Assembly: GCA_963665215.2 (NCBI GenBank)
Contig: CAXXWW010000014.1
Span: forward strand, 248,001 to 312,000
From: G963665215 sp963665215
Lineage (GTDB): Bacteria; Chloroflexota; Dehalococcoidia; Lucifugimonadales; CAUZJF01
Direction of reading: 5' to 3'
DNA length: 64,000 nt
Made by a program: the position numbers and the translations under genes. The notes under the pieces were generated by a model. That model made no database searches, was not told the DNA's origin, and was given only the letters and a program-made list of their open reading frames with translations. Position 1 is the first letter of the stretch, and each line of letters opens with the position of its first letter. This document shows positions 37,474-46,283 of this stretch, piece by piece.

Positions 37474-37550
37474 CGGGGTGTGGCGCAGTTTGGTAGCGCG
37501 CGTCGTTCGGGACGACGAGGCCCTGGGTTCAAGTCCCAGCACCCCGACCA
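37474..37550 (+). tRNA. tRNA-Pro (anticodon CGG)
   Basis: The 77-nt cloverleaf folds with acceptor CGGGGTG/CACCCCG, D stem GCGC/GCGC, anticodon stem CGTCG/CGACG around loop TTCGGGA (anticodon CGG), T stem CTGGG/CCCAG and encoded CCA. It lies 300 bp from the terminase gene, so it is a candidate attB for the prophage. No second copy of its 3' end was found. Confidence 0.95.
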
Positions 37551-37561
37551 CTCGAATTCAC

Positions 37562-37591
37562 AGGAGGCCGCCGGACATCCGGCGGCCTCCT
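37562..37591 (+). terminator. tRNA-Pro terminator
   Basis: A strong hairpin, AGGAGGCCGCCGG-N4-CCGGCGGCCTCCT, stands 11 bp after the tRNA. Only a weak T-tract follows it. Confidence 0.75.
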
Positions 37592-37773
37592 CAATTCTGG
37601 CACCGCTACGCGGCCCTGAGCCGGTCCCTGTGGGCGGTGCCCTCGTGAAGGTCGTTCCTCGCAAGACCTCATAGCATGAGCTGGCTGACATCGTGGCTGC
37701 GTGAGGAGCTGGCCATCGCCGCGCCTCATGTGACAACAGTGAATTGGATCGCTTGGTGGGGTTTTCGCATACG

Positions 37774-38142
37774 TTAAGAGGGATTTTTCGCTGGCGCAGT
37801 TTTTTCTGCGTGGCAGAGGCTCCAAACTCGCGTTAGAGACCAGCGTCCATAGACCTCTTGTAACGGGTAGTCTTTTAGGATGGGCGGGATGCCCCGAACG
37901 AGAAGATACGCGAGAAACAGCGCGTCTACTTGCTGCTTAATAGTGCCAACAAGCCGCGTCCTCGCGGCGAAGAATTTCCCTACGGGGAAAATCGCCTGGG
38001 ACACCAAGCTATATACGTCAGAATCACTGGGCCAGAGCCGACATATTGAGAATCCGACCGCTTTCCTGTTGTTACGGAGCCCAAAGGCCGTCCACTGGGT
38101 GTGGGCCTCAAACGCGAGCGCCCTTGTCAATCGGGGTCTCAA
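37774..38142 (-). CDS. hypothetical protein, possibly a fragment
   Basis: The 122-codon frame includes a plausible membrane-associated segment (VSQAIFPVGKFFAARTRLVGTIKQQVDALFLAYLLVRGIPPIL). No family is recognised. The upstream 200 bp contains stops in all frames and no clear start signal. It may be the end of a decayed gene next to the methyltransferase. Confidence 0.3.
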   Translation of the reverse strand: MRPRLTRALAFEAHTQWTAFGLRNNRKAVGFSICRLWPSDSDVYSLVSQAIFPVGKFFAARTRLVGTIKQQVDALFLAYLLVRGIPPILKDYPLQEVYGRWSLTRVWSLCHAEKTAPAKNPS

Positions 38143-38341
38143 TAGCCTAACCGCTTATGGGCCCATACGGCCACGTCAACCTAGACTGAACGAAAAAGAT
38201 TTCCTTTCGGAGCTCCCCCAGCAAAGGTTATCCCGCAGCCAGAACGCCCACCCCCGTTTTGGAGCACGTTTTCAGAGTTGCTCAGCTTCCACACTAAAGA
38301 TCAAGTCGTGCAGCCAAGGGAGCATCTACCTTCGCCCTTAG

Positions 38342-39394
38342 TCACTTCCGTGCGACGAACACCTTGGACACATAGTGCAACTCAATCGATTCGATCTCGA
38401 ATCCGATATCTTGTAGCGGGCCTGCGAGGTCGTTCTGGACATAGTCCTGGTAGTACGGCTCGTGGTAGTCCTCTGCGAACTTCCTCATGAAGATGGCCAA
38501 ATTTGCACTGTCGGTAACCTGTATGGAGTCCTTGATCACCAGCAGCCCCCCCGGCCGGAGCACGCGGTATGCCTCGGCGAGCACACGCAGTCGGGCGGCC
38601 TGGGGCAACTCGTGGAACAGGTAGACACTCGTCACGATGTCGAAGCAGCCGTCCAGGAATGGCAGGTACTCCCCATTCTCTGTGACCAAAGAGACGTTGG
38701 GGAAGTCTGTGAGGACCTCCCGCGCGACCAGGAGATAGTAGGGGCTCAAATCGAGCCCGCAGAGCCGCAGGCCCGGATGGGTGGTGGCTATCTGGTGCAG
38801 GGTGCGTCCCGTACCACAACCCAGGTCGAGGAGGCACGGCTTCGAGTACTTCTCCTCGGCAAGGAAGCGGGAGATGGGGGGAATAATCTGGCGGCGCATA
38901 ACATCCGCTGTTCCTAGGAAGAGGAGCTCAACTGTCAAGTCGTACATCTCGGCGGATCGACGGCTCAGGTACCCGTCGGTCTGCCAGTGGAAGTTTCGCC
39001 GATAGTAGGGCGGGTACCGAGCCAGGTCGACTTCCATTGGAAGGTCCTGGTAGTTCCTGGTCCGCATCCGATGCAGGAGCCGGGGTATGTCGCGGATTAT
39101 CTTGGGTAATGCGCGGGCGTACGCGCCAAAGGGGATCTGGAACAGAAGCTCCTTGGGGTAGAGCCCAGCCTCGACGTTCCCGAGGTCACGTTCAAGGAGC
39201 GCCCGGAACCGCCACCGAATCTCTTCGCGGGTCTGTTGGGTTGGTTGCCTGCCTGGCTCCCGGTTAGCGATCAGGAGCGCGACCCGGTTGATTGCCACCA
39301 GGGCATAGAGGATCGACCACTGCTGCACCAGGTAGGCCGTCCGACTAAAGCGTCCGAGATGTGTAGTCTTGAGAAGATGTACTTGCCGCAACAC
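38342..39394 (-). CDS. SAM-dependent methyltransferase with long N-terminal extension
   Basis: The C-terminal half is a class I methyltransferase: LLDLGCGTGRTLHQIA (motif I), LCGLDLSPYYLLVAREVL, NGEYLPFLDGCFDIVTSVYLFHELP, and VLRPGGLLVIKDSIQ. The first 180 residues form a helical region with many aromatic residues (YPPYYRRNFHWQTDGYLSRRSAEMYD) that recurs in bacterial methyltransferases acting on lipid-like substrates. The TTG at 39394 is the only start consistent with the frame. Neighbours (UbiA-like and polyprenyl synthase genes) suggest an isoprenoid substrate. Confidence 0.8.
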   Translation of the reverse strand: MLRQVHLLKTTHLGRFSRTAYLVQQWSILYALVAINRVALLIANREPGRQPTQQTREEIRWRFRALLERDLGNVEAGLYPKELLFQIPFGAYARALPKIIRDIPRLLHRMRTRNYQDLPMEVDLARYPPYYRRNFHWQTDGYLSRRSAEMYDLTVELLFLGTADVMRRQIIPPISRFLAEEKYSKPCLLDLGCGTGRTLHQIATTHPGLRLCGLDLSPYYLLVAREVLTDFPNVSLVTENGEYLPFLDGCFDIVTSVYLFHELPQAARLRVLAEAYRVLRPGGLLVIKDSIQVTDSANLAIFMRKFAEDYHEPYYQDYVQNDLAGPLQDIGFEIESIELHYVSKVFVARK

Positions 39395-39602
39395 GAATCA
39401 CAGACCCCCATATAGTAAACACAACTGAGCATAACAGGTCATCTACTGGCAATGTCTAATTGCCGCTTCACGAGCGAAGTTACAGTCGTCCTTCATGAAA
39501 AAGTCACCGGGGGTAGACGATCGAATGTGGCCATGTACGTTTGAGCTTGGCGTGGCTCTGAATGACAACGGAAAGGAAACTCGGGCCTATGTGACTGACA
39601 CC

Positions 39603-39690
39603 TCTACCCTAAACAGCTGCACCCTGTGACTGCTTGTGTCGGCCACACAGACGTTACCCACTAATCCTGCTCCATCGGCGTACATCTGGC
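39603..39690 (-). pseudogene. NHL-repeat fragment
   Basis: The minus-strand segment MYADGAGLVGNVCVADTSSHRVQLFRVE matches the NHL beta-propeller repeat pattern GxxYVADTxNHRVQ. No start or continuing repeat is visible. It is probably debris in the 350-bp gap between the methyltransferase and UbiA-like genes. Confidence 0.35.
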
Positions 39691-39746
39691 CGGCCGGGCC
39701 GGCGGCAAGCGCAGAACGATGAGCAGGAATGCAGACCATGGGGCTG

Positions 39747-40475
39747 CTACAAGCGGGCGATCAGCCACCCCAATGCCATAAGGGCGACTGAGTTCCCAAT
39801 CAGTTGTAAGGCCCTCTCCGGTGTGGTCAGCAAGTAGGGGATGTCGATCGGCTCGATCCGGCCGTCCCGAAATTCAATCTGGCCGGACGCCCGCTCGGCC
39901 CCCCGACGAAGGCCCCGGACCTGCTTGCTCAACACCCGCTGGGCCATGCTCAGCGCTAGGCAGGCCGCTGCCACCAGGAGCGCCTGGGGGTCGAGGCGTT
40001 CCGCGCTGGCCCAGTAGCCCACGAGGGCCGGAAATGCCCCCCACGCGAAGCCAAACCAGATGTCTGAGTGGAAGCGGCCTCGAAACCATTCCAGGTTGTA
40101 CGCTGGGACGATGAACCCGCCGAAAAGAACAAACGGCACCGCCCATAGACTGATGGTCGCAGATACGAAGCCGCCAATTGCCAGCGCCCCCGCCATGGAC
40201 AGACCAGCGATGGCTAGGAGCACCGCATCAGGGATCTCCGTGCGCAGCGGCCTGCCTTTAAACTCGTCCAGTGCGTGCGCCCCCAAGCCCACCGCCAGAA
40301 AGAACGCCAGGACCGCTAACCCCAGGCGCTCGAGGTGCAAGGACGGCGCAGCGGCCGCCCCGAGCACGACGTAGCTCAGGTGCCACAGCGTGTACGGGAA
40401 GTGGAGCAAGGTCACGTAGTCTCGCCAGGCGCCCTTCGCAAGGGAATAAAACGCAGGCCTCAGATTAGATTTCAC
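39747..40475 (-). CDS. UbiA-like prenyltransferase/integral membrane protein
   Basis: The 242-residue protein has about seven hydrophobic segments. The cytoplasmic motif HALDEFKGRPLRTEIPD and the later YNLEWFRGRFHSDIWFG stand where UbiA enzymes have their two Asp-rich prenyl-diphosphate motifs, although the first is not canonical NDxxDxxxD. GTG 40475 is the start and overlaps the end of the upstream methyltransferase remnant. A polyprenyl synthase upstream supports a prenyl-transfer role. An unknown membrane protein is the alternative. Confidence 0.6.
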   Translation of the reverse strand: MKSNLRPAFYSLAKGAWRDYVTLLHFPYTLWHLSYVVLGAAAAPSLHLERLGLAVLAFFLAVGLGAHALDEFKGRPLRTEIPDAVLLAIAGLSMAGALAIGGFVSATISLWAVPFVLFGGFIVPAYNLEWFRGRFHSDIWFGFAWGAFPALVGYWASAERLDPQALLVAAACLALSMAQRVLSKQVRGLRRGAERASGQIEFRDGRIEPIDIPYLLTTPERALQLIGNSVALMALGWLIARL

Positions 40476-40985
40476 TGGGGTTCTCCTTCATCCCCCACAT
40501 AACGACGGCGCCTCCCAGCGAGATCGCCCTGGTTTGGATGTCGTCGATGCCGGCTTACGTCCACACACGAGTCAGGTCCGCGAGGTCGTGCCCTCCATAG
40601 AAGGCCGAGATGCTCGGGCCAAGGAATGAGCCCACAGGCGCCAGAGTGCGTGCTAGAACGGGCTCTGGGGCGCGGAGAATTCGCCGAGCGTGGCTTGGGG
40701 ATCCTCCGCGTACCTGAGGAAGAAAGTGAACACGACCGCGTCGAAGGAGCCGTTGGGAGAGGACAGGCTCTCCGCCCGGCCTGCGACGAGGGACAGTCGA
40801 TGAAGATTGGCTGTAGGCCTGAATGTTGAGCTGGGCCCTCGCAGCTTTTCGCTATGCCGTCGAAGATTCGCCGGGCCTGAACATTTTCTGACGTTAGGAT
40901 CCCTTAATCTTCTGAGCCGGTGCTCCCCGGCTAGGATTGGCTCTGTTCCCACTGCATCCAGATACGTACGGGCGGCGAACCTAAG
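40465..40985 (-). pseudogene. UbiE-like methyltransferase, decayed
   Basis: Segments of a menaquinone-type methyltransferase remain in different frames. LSLVAGRAESLSSPNGSFDAVVFTFFLRYAEDPQATLGEF covers motifs II-III. A later LAPVGSFLGPSISAFYGGHDLADLTRVW, a TAA stop, and AGIDDIQTRAISLGGAVVMWGMKENP form the C-terminus. Motif I is not recognisable. It lies between polyprenyl synthase and UbiA-like genes on the same strand. Confidence 0.55.
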
Positions 40986-41991
40986 AAGGTCGGGTAGCGG
41001 CGAACTCGGCCAGTGTGCGGAGACTGTCCTTCCAGGCCGGCGCCAGAGCCAACCTCGCCAGAAGCGTCTGAGCACGCCTTGCCGCGTTGGCCGTCAGCTC
41101 CCCGGCCCTTCGTCGGACGTTCTGGGAGCCCAAGATGGCGCCCAGCGACTTTGTGGCCTGGTGGTCTTGCGGGGGGGCACGCAGCAGGTCAAGCACATCG
41201 CTGCCCCTCTGCTCCATCGCCAGGATCGCCGGGAGCCCCCATTTGCGCTGCTCCAGGTCAACCGGAAGCTTCCCCAGCTTTGCCTCCTGCCCCCACACGC
41301 CCAGGCTATCGTCCTGCAGTTGGAACGCGACGCCCAGAGACTCTCCGAAGCTACGGGCAGATTCGTGCTGGTCGTTGGCTTCGGCGACGAGGGTGCCTAC
41401 CTCACAGGCGGCCCCGACTAGAACGCAGGTCTTTAGCCTCACCATTTCCAAGTATTCACTCAGGGTAGGGGCCGATGCCGGAGACGTGACCTGCTGGAAC
41501 CGTAGATCCATGTGCTGCCCGCGGCTCATATCGATCGCAGTCTGCTCCAGCAACCTATGGATCTCCAGGACAGTGCCTGGGGAGACGTGCTGTTCCACCA
41601 TGCCGTGCAGGGCCAGCCGGGCGTAGCAGGAGAGGGCTAGCCCGACGTTGATCGCCTGGTCCGCACCCCACATCTCCCAGAGGGCCGGTTGGTGATTCCG
41701 TTTCGGGCTTTGATCCTGAATGTCGTCGAAGACCAGCGATGTGCGGTGGATCACTTCGATGGAGAGCGCGGCTGGGAGGCAACGGCGGATGTCGCCTCCC
41801 AGTGCCTCGCACATCGCGAGGCACAGCGCAGGACGCAGCATCTTGCCTGCGACGTCCTCTCGGGGCCTTCCGTCTACATCCGCCAGACCCAAGTGATAGC
41901 GGCACATGTCTAGGATGGGGGAAGGGGGGCCGTCTAGCATGGCACCCATCGCCTCGACCAGGATCTTGCGGTAGCGGGTGAGGATGTCCAA
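40981..41991 (-). CDS. polyprenyl synthetase (isoprenyl diphosphate synthase)
   Basis: The 336-residue all-helical enzyme condenses isopentenyl diphosphate with allylic diphosphates. The first Asp-rich motif is VFDDIQDQSPKRNHQPALW (DDxxD). The second is FQLQDDSLGVWGQEAKLGKLPVDLEQRKWGLP (DDxxG instead of DDxxD, as in some bacterial long-chain or GGPP synthases). GKMLRPALCL is the substrate-binding Lys/Arg region. It heads a minus-strand cluster with the decayed UbiE-like gene, the UbiA-like gene and a methyltransferase. Chain length cannot be read from the sequence. Confidence 0.88.
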   Translation of the reverse strand: MDILTRYRKILVEAMGAMLDGPPSPILDMCRYHLGLADVDGRPREDVAGKMLRPALCLAMCEALGGDIRRCLPAALSIEVIHRTSLVFDDIQDQSPKRNHQPALWEMWGADQAINVGLALSCYARLALHGMVEQHVSPGTVLEIHRLLEQTAIDMSRGQHMDLRFQQVTSPASAPTLSEYLEMVRLKTCVLVGAACEVGTLVAEANDQHESARSFGESLGVAFQLQDDSLGVWGQEAKLGKLPVDLEQRKWGLPAILAMEQRGSDVLDLLRAPPQDHQATKSLGAILGSQNVRRRAGELTANAARRAQTLLARLALAPAWKDSLRTLAEFAATRPS

Positions 41992-42089
41992 AGTGGACCT
42001 CGCGCATGGACGGTCTCGGTTTCCTTCGCAGGGTTATGTTACGCCACCGCGTTCCCTGCGACAAGGATTCACCACGGCGTCAACAATAG

Positions 42090-43820
42090 TCTTAGCCCGA
42101 ATCCACCGAAGGAGGGCGTCGGGTTAGCGTCCTGAGGCGGCAAGAAGGTGCTCCTGTGCTTCTGGGATAATGGTTTTGTAGCAAAAAAACGGCCCCGGAA
42201 AAGGAGCACCCAGTAGATGCTGCCACGCAACCACCCCGACCGGATCCAAATCACCTTCGACGACCGCCGCTTGGTGGCCAATGCCGGGCTGCTCCTTCCG
42301 GCCACCCTGGCGCGGCACCTCGGCCTGCCCGAACTCGTCCGGCAGCGCCTCGACCTGGGCGATGCCCCGGGGCGGGCGAACACGAGCGACAAGATGATGA
42401 CGCTGGTGGCGTCTGCGCTGGCTGGGGGCGACTGCATTGACGACGCCGATGTGTTGCGCACCGGGGGGACGGCCTGCACCCTGGGCGGCACTCTCAAGGC
42501 GCCATCCACCCTGGGCACCTTCCTGCGCAGCTTCCGGTGGGGCCACGTCCGTCAACTCGACCGGGTGAGCCGCGAGTTGCTGGCCCGGGCTTGGCAGGCC
42601 GGGGCGGGACCCGGCGACGGGCCCCTGACCATTGACCTGGACTCCACCATCTGCGAGACCTACGGACTGGCCAAGGAGGGCGCCCGCCACCACGGCTATA
42701 CCGGCAAGCGGGGCTACCACCCGCTGCTGGCCATCGCCGCCGGCACCGGAGACGTGCTGATGTCCCGGCTGCGCGAGGGCCGGGCCAACACCGCCCGCGG
42801 CGCCGCCCACTTCCTGCGGGAGACGGTGGGACGGGTGCGCTACGCTGGGGCCAACGGACGACTCACGCTACGGGCCGACAGCGGGTTCTACACTCATGGC
42901 GTGGTATCCGTCTGCCGCAAGATGGATGTCCGCTTCTCCATCACCATCCGCCAGCACAAAAGCCTGCACAATCTCATCGAGGCGATACCCGAAGATGCCT
43001 GGACGCCGATTCCTTACTGGATGGACGGCGCCGCCGATGTGGCCGAGACCACCTGCACCCCCTTCCAGGCCGAGGCGGACGCCGCGCCGGTACGGCTCAT
43101 CGTCCGGCGGGTGAAGCCCACGCCCGGTTCCCAACTGGCCCTCTTCGCCAAATACAGCTATCATGGCTTCATCACCGACCGGGACGGGGAGTTGCTCGAA
43201 CTGGAGGCTGACCATCGCCGCCACGCCGAGATCGAGAATGCCATACGCGACCTCAAGTACGGCGTCGGGCTGAACCATCTCCCCTCGGGCCGCTTCGCCG
43301 CCAACGGCGCCTGGCTGGCCGTCCAGACGATGGCCCACAACCTGGCCCGCTGGACGGCGCGGATCGGTCTGGGAGAGCGGATAGCCACCACCAAGACCCT
43401 CCGGCGGCGGTTCTTCTCCCTGGCCGGACGGCTCACCCGCTCGGCACGCCGGTTGACCCTGCATCTTCCGGATCGCTGGCCTTGGGCTGAGAAGTTCAGC
43501 CGCGCCTTGGCCCGGCTGCGAGCCATTCCACTCCCGGCCTGACGGCACCGTCGGCGACCGACCCACCCACCGGACAACCGAAGATCCCCGCAGACTCGTG
43601 CCAGCCCGGTCCGAGAGAGTTCCCTGCTGCGTATTCTCTCGCCATCCCGCGCATCGCAGCTCCCGCAGACGGCCATAGGGGCCCCTGTGCGGCGATGAAG
43701 ACCGTCCGCCGACCTCCCTACCCCAAATGGAACCCAGGCTATTTCCCCTGTAGCTCCCTCACCCCCCTTCCGCTTTCCTCACGCCGTCCATCGGTGTCCT
43801 TCGGTGGATTCGGGCTTAGG
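42090..43820 (+). mobile_element. IS1380-family element type A, copy 2
   Basis: The copy is almost identical to copy 1 over its full length, including the 3' non-coding DNA, with the same ends (AGCCCGAATCCACCGAAGG and complement). It sits just upstream of the polyprenyl synthase gene and could affect its expression. No target duplication was found. Confidence 0.88.
42217..43542 (+). CDS. IS1380-family transposase
   Basis: This 441-residue transposase is intact and identical to the copy-1 product except for Arg instead of Trp in FLRETVGR. All three catalytic acidic motifs are present. It is likely active. Confidence 0.92.
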   Translation: MLPRNHPDRIQITFDDRRLVANAGLLLPATLARHLGLPELVRQRLDLGDAPGRANTSDKMMTLVASALAGGDCIDDADVLRTGGTACTLGGTLKAPSTLGTFLRSFRWGHVRQLDRVSRELLARAWQAGAGPGDGPLTIDLDSTICETYGLAKEGARHHGYTGKRGYHPLLAIAAGTGDVLMSRLREGRANTARGAAHFLRETVGRVRYAGANGRLTLRADSGFYTHGVVSVCRKMDVRFSITIRQHKSLHNLIEAIPEDAWTPIPYWMDGAADVAETTCTPFQAEADAAPVRLIVRRVKPTPGSQLALFAKYSYHGFITDRDGELLELEADHRRHAEIENAIRDLKYGVGLNHLPSGRFAANGAWLAVQTMAHNLARWTARIGLGERIATTKTLRRRFFSLAGRLTRSARRLTLHLPDRWPWAEKFSRALARLRAIPLPA

Positions 43821-44670
43821 TCTGATGCCAGCAGTGCCGTAAACACCGGTGTGCTGCGGAATGGCACGGAACATTGTTAGAGGCCTGGGCCTTGACGAAT
43901 AGACTGCGTCCCAAGGATGGAGGCCAGAACACGGCTGGGGACGATGGGGGCAACACCAATGTGGACTTTAGTGGAGAACAGCGGGGCGATGAAACCCACG
44001 CCTTGACGACTGACCCGGAGGCGCTGCTGGCTCGGAAGGATCAAGGATGGGAGGAGGCCAAGCCCTGCTTTGTGGGCAGTTTTGGAAGCTTGTGGGGTGA
44101 CAAAAAGGAGGCAAGCCGAGGTGACCTACACTTTGGTGGAGAGCCAATGTAGTACCACATCGGCAAGCTATTTCCGGCGCGCGGCTAACGGCATTAACAC
44201 CTGGTGCGAGCGGATATCGGCGACCATACGGTGCGAGGCGATACGCTAGGCCATCTGAAAGTATCCGTGCTATGCTAGATTTGCGACGCCGCCGGAGCCC
44301 CAGGGCTGACCTCGCGTCGAGCTACGGGCTTATTCACCACCTAGTTCTGAGTAGGTTGTGGTGAGATAAAGTGCTCCGCTCAACGCTCAAGACAATCCGT
44401 CGTGGAATGGAGGAGAAATATGCAAAGAGACGCGAGGGGGTGGATGAAGCCAGACGTATTCAAACCGGACCGTGGGGAAAATTTAACCGGAAACCATCGA
44501 TTGGGCCATTCATCTGCACGTTAGAGGATAAAGAACTAAACGAGTATTAGCTATGATGCCGTGGTATTGGTGTTTTGTAGGTCGAGGTGGATCCAATAAA
44601 ATCATTGGTCGTTGCGTTGACCGGGCAAATGACGCCGAGAATCGCGGTGACATTGAAGGTGAGAAAGTCG
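43821..44670. other. 850-bp stretch without a supported gene
   Basis: An open frame at 43874-44152 contains GWEEAKPCFVGSFGSLWGDKKEASRGD, faintly like a transposase fragment, but no family could be fixed. The remainder shows no gene and contains the promoter region of the enolase-superfamily gene. Confidence 0.4.
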
Positions 44671-45927
44671 ATGAAGATCACAGATATTGAGACTATCCCA
44701 CTCCGGGTGCCGTACGAGGCCCGTAACCGGAAAAAGTACCATCACTTCAGTATGCGCGAGGAGGTTACTGTCTACAAGTTCCATACGGATACCGGGTTGG
44801 TAGGCCTGGGAGAAAATGTAGCTTCTCCTTTCGGCCAGCAGGAGCTTGAACCGTATCTCGGCACGGACCCATTCGACCATGTGATGGGTACGGGTCGTTT
44901 CAATCTTGATATGGCTTGCTACGACCTGATGGGCAAGCATCTCGGGATGCCGGCCTGGAAGCTGATAGGACAGCAGGTGCGACAATGGGTGGCGATGAGT
45001 TGGTGGATGCCCTGCATGTCACCCGAAGACACCGCAGCAGAGGTGGCGGTGGCGGTAGACCGAGGCTATCGCGCACTCAAGTGCAAAGCCAGGGCCTTCT
45101 TCGATGTAGTTGAGCAGTCACAGGCTGTCCAGGAGATCGCGCCACCAGATTTCCGGGTCGAGTACGATTTCAACGGTTCTCTGATCGACGTCGAGAAAGC
45201 CTTGCCCATCCTCAGGGAATTGGAGAACATTCCCGTGGTGAAGGGTCTTGAAGAGCCGATTTTCCAGCACGACGTTGAGGGCTGGCGACGGCTTCACAAC
45301 GAAATCCGGATACCATTCTATATGCACGGGGTCAACACGATCCTTGACGGTCCAATTCGCCAGCCGTCAGGAACATGGCTCAGGCTCCGAGCTGGAGATT
45401 TTGAGGGAGCCCTCTGCAGCCATGAGAATATTCGAAACGCGCTTGCCTCGGCCTGGACCTTCGCATCGGCGAACACCCCGATCATGCTCCAGTATGTCGG
45501 CACAGGAATAACTACGGCGTTCGCATGTCAATTGGGCTCCGTAATGCCGACCGCGACATTGCCGGCAGTCACAGCCAGCCACACCTACGAAGATGATCTG
45601 ATCCTTGAGCCCCACAGCATGCAAAGAGGCTTTATGAAGATACCGACCGGCCCCGGTCTCGGTGTGGAGTTAGACGAAGACGCGCTGCACCGCTACTCAA
45701 ATACGCCCGCGCAAGATTGGCCCCGGCATTTTTCGGTTGTAAGCTTGCCAGGAGGGGTTAAGCACTATTATCGCAACTTGGGGCAAGCCGAGAAGCTGAT
45801 GAAGCTGGGGGTAGACGAGTCGTTTGCCCCAGGAGTTCGTCTGGATGAGCGAGAAGATGACGGCAGCGAGGAATTCGACCGAATGTGGCGGCGACTCCAG
45901 GAGTCCCCGGGTACGATTTGGGACTAG
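44671..45927 (+). CDS. mandelate racemase/muconate lactonizing (enolase superfamily) protein
   Basis: From ATG 44671 (MKITDIETIPLRVPYEARNRKKYHHFSM) the 418-residue protein has the capping domain and barrel. Visible are YRALKCKARAFFDV (KxK), FRVEYDFNG (metal Asp) and VKGLEEPIFQHD (metal Glu). FYMHGVN stands in the region where the third metal ligand is expected and is not a typical Glu motif, so the active site deviates. C-terminal PTGPGLGVELDEDAL is typical of the family. The frame is open further upstream to 44587, but ATG 44671 matches the family N-terminus. Substrate is unknown, probably an acid sugar or related carboxylate. Confidence 0.82.
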   Translation: MKITDIETIPLRVPYEARNRKKYHHFSMREEVTVYKFHTDTGLVGLGENVASPFGQQELEPYLGTDPFDHVMGTGRFNLDMACYDLMGKHLGMPAWKLIGQQVRQWVAMSWWMPCMSPEDTAAEVAVAVDRGYRALKCKARAFFDVVEQSQAVQEIAPPDFRVEYDFNGSLIDVEKALPILRELENIPVVKGLEEPIFQHDVEGWRRLHNEIRIPFYMHGVNTILDGPIRQPSGTWLRLRAGDFEGALCSHENIRNALASAWTFASANTPIMLQYVGTGITTAFACQLGSVMPTATLPAVTASHTYEDDLILEPHSMQRGFMKIPTGPGLGVELDEDALHRYSNTPAQDWPRHFSVVSLPGGVKHYYRNLGQAEKLMKLGVDESFAPGVRLDEREDDGSEEFDRMWRRLQESPGTIWD

Positions 45928-45944
45928 GAACATCCCATCTTAGT

Positions 45945-46130
45945 TACCATCGCCCGTACGCTCCTGATGGACCATCCCATTCTCGTTCTTGACGACTCGA
46001 CCTCCAGCGTGGACGTCGGCACCGAGTATGAGATTCAGATGGCACTGGCCGAGGTGATAAAGGGCAGAACGACCTTCGTCATAGCCCACCGTCTGTTGTC
46101 AGTGAGAAATGCAGACCTGGACCTTGTGAC
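45945..46130 (+). pseudogene. ABC exporter nucleotide-binding domain fragment
   Basis: The frame VTIARTLLMDHPILVLDDSTSSVDVGTEYEIQMAL..GRTTFVIAHRLLSVRNADL contains Walker B (ILVLDD), the D-loop and the H-loop His. The Walker A and signature motifs and the membrane domain are missing. It lies directly after the enolase-superfamily gene and is a 3' remnant. Confidence 0.7.
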
Positions 46131-46259
46131 CACCGAGGCGAGGTCGTCGAGAGCGGTAGCCATGATGAGCTGCTCGATCGGAGGGGGTTGTACCGCCATA
46201 TTTATATCGGATGAAGCGTGGGACCATGAGGATATGTTACCGGGGGTGTGGTCGCCTTC

Positions 46260-46283
46260 AGCTATCAGCTATCAGCTATCAGC
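46260..46283. repeat. AGCTATC tandem repeat at the hyuB 3' end
   Basis: A 7-bp unit is repeated a little over three times. On the minus strand it encodes the last residues of HyuB (LIADS) and its stop, so the C-terminus of the protein is made from the repeat. Confidence 0.7.

Noticed and set aside
37520..37550. tRNA-Pro 3' end as one half of a phage att pair
   Set aside because: No duplicate of this sequence was found near the other prophage edge or elsewhere in the window, so an att call is not supported.
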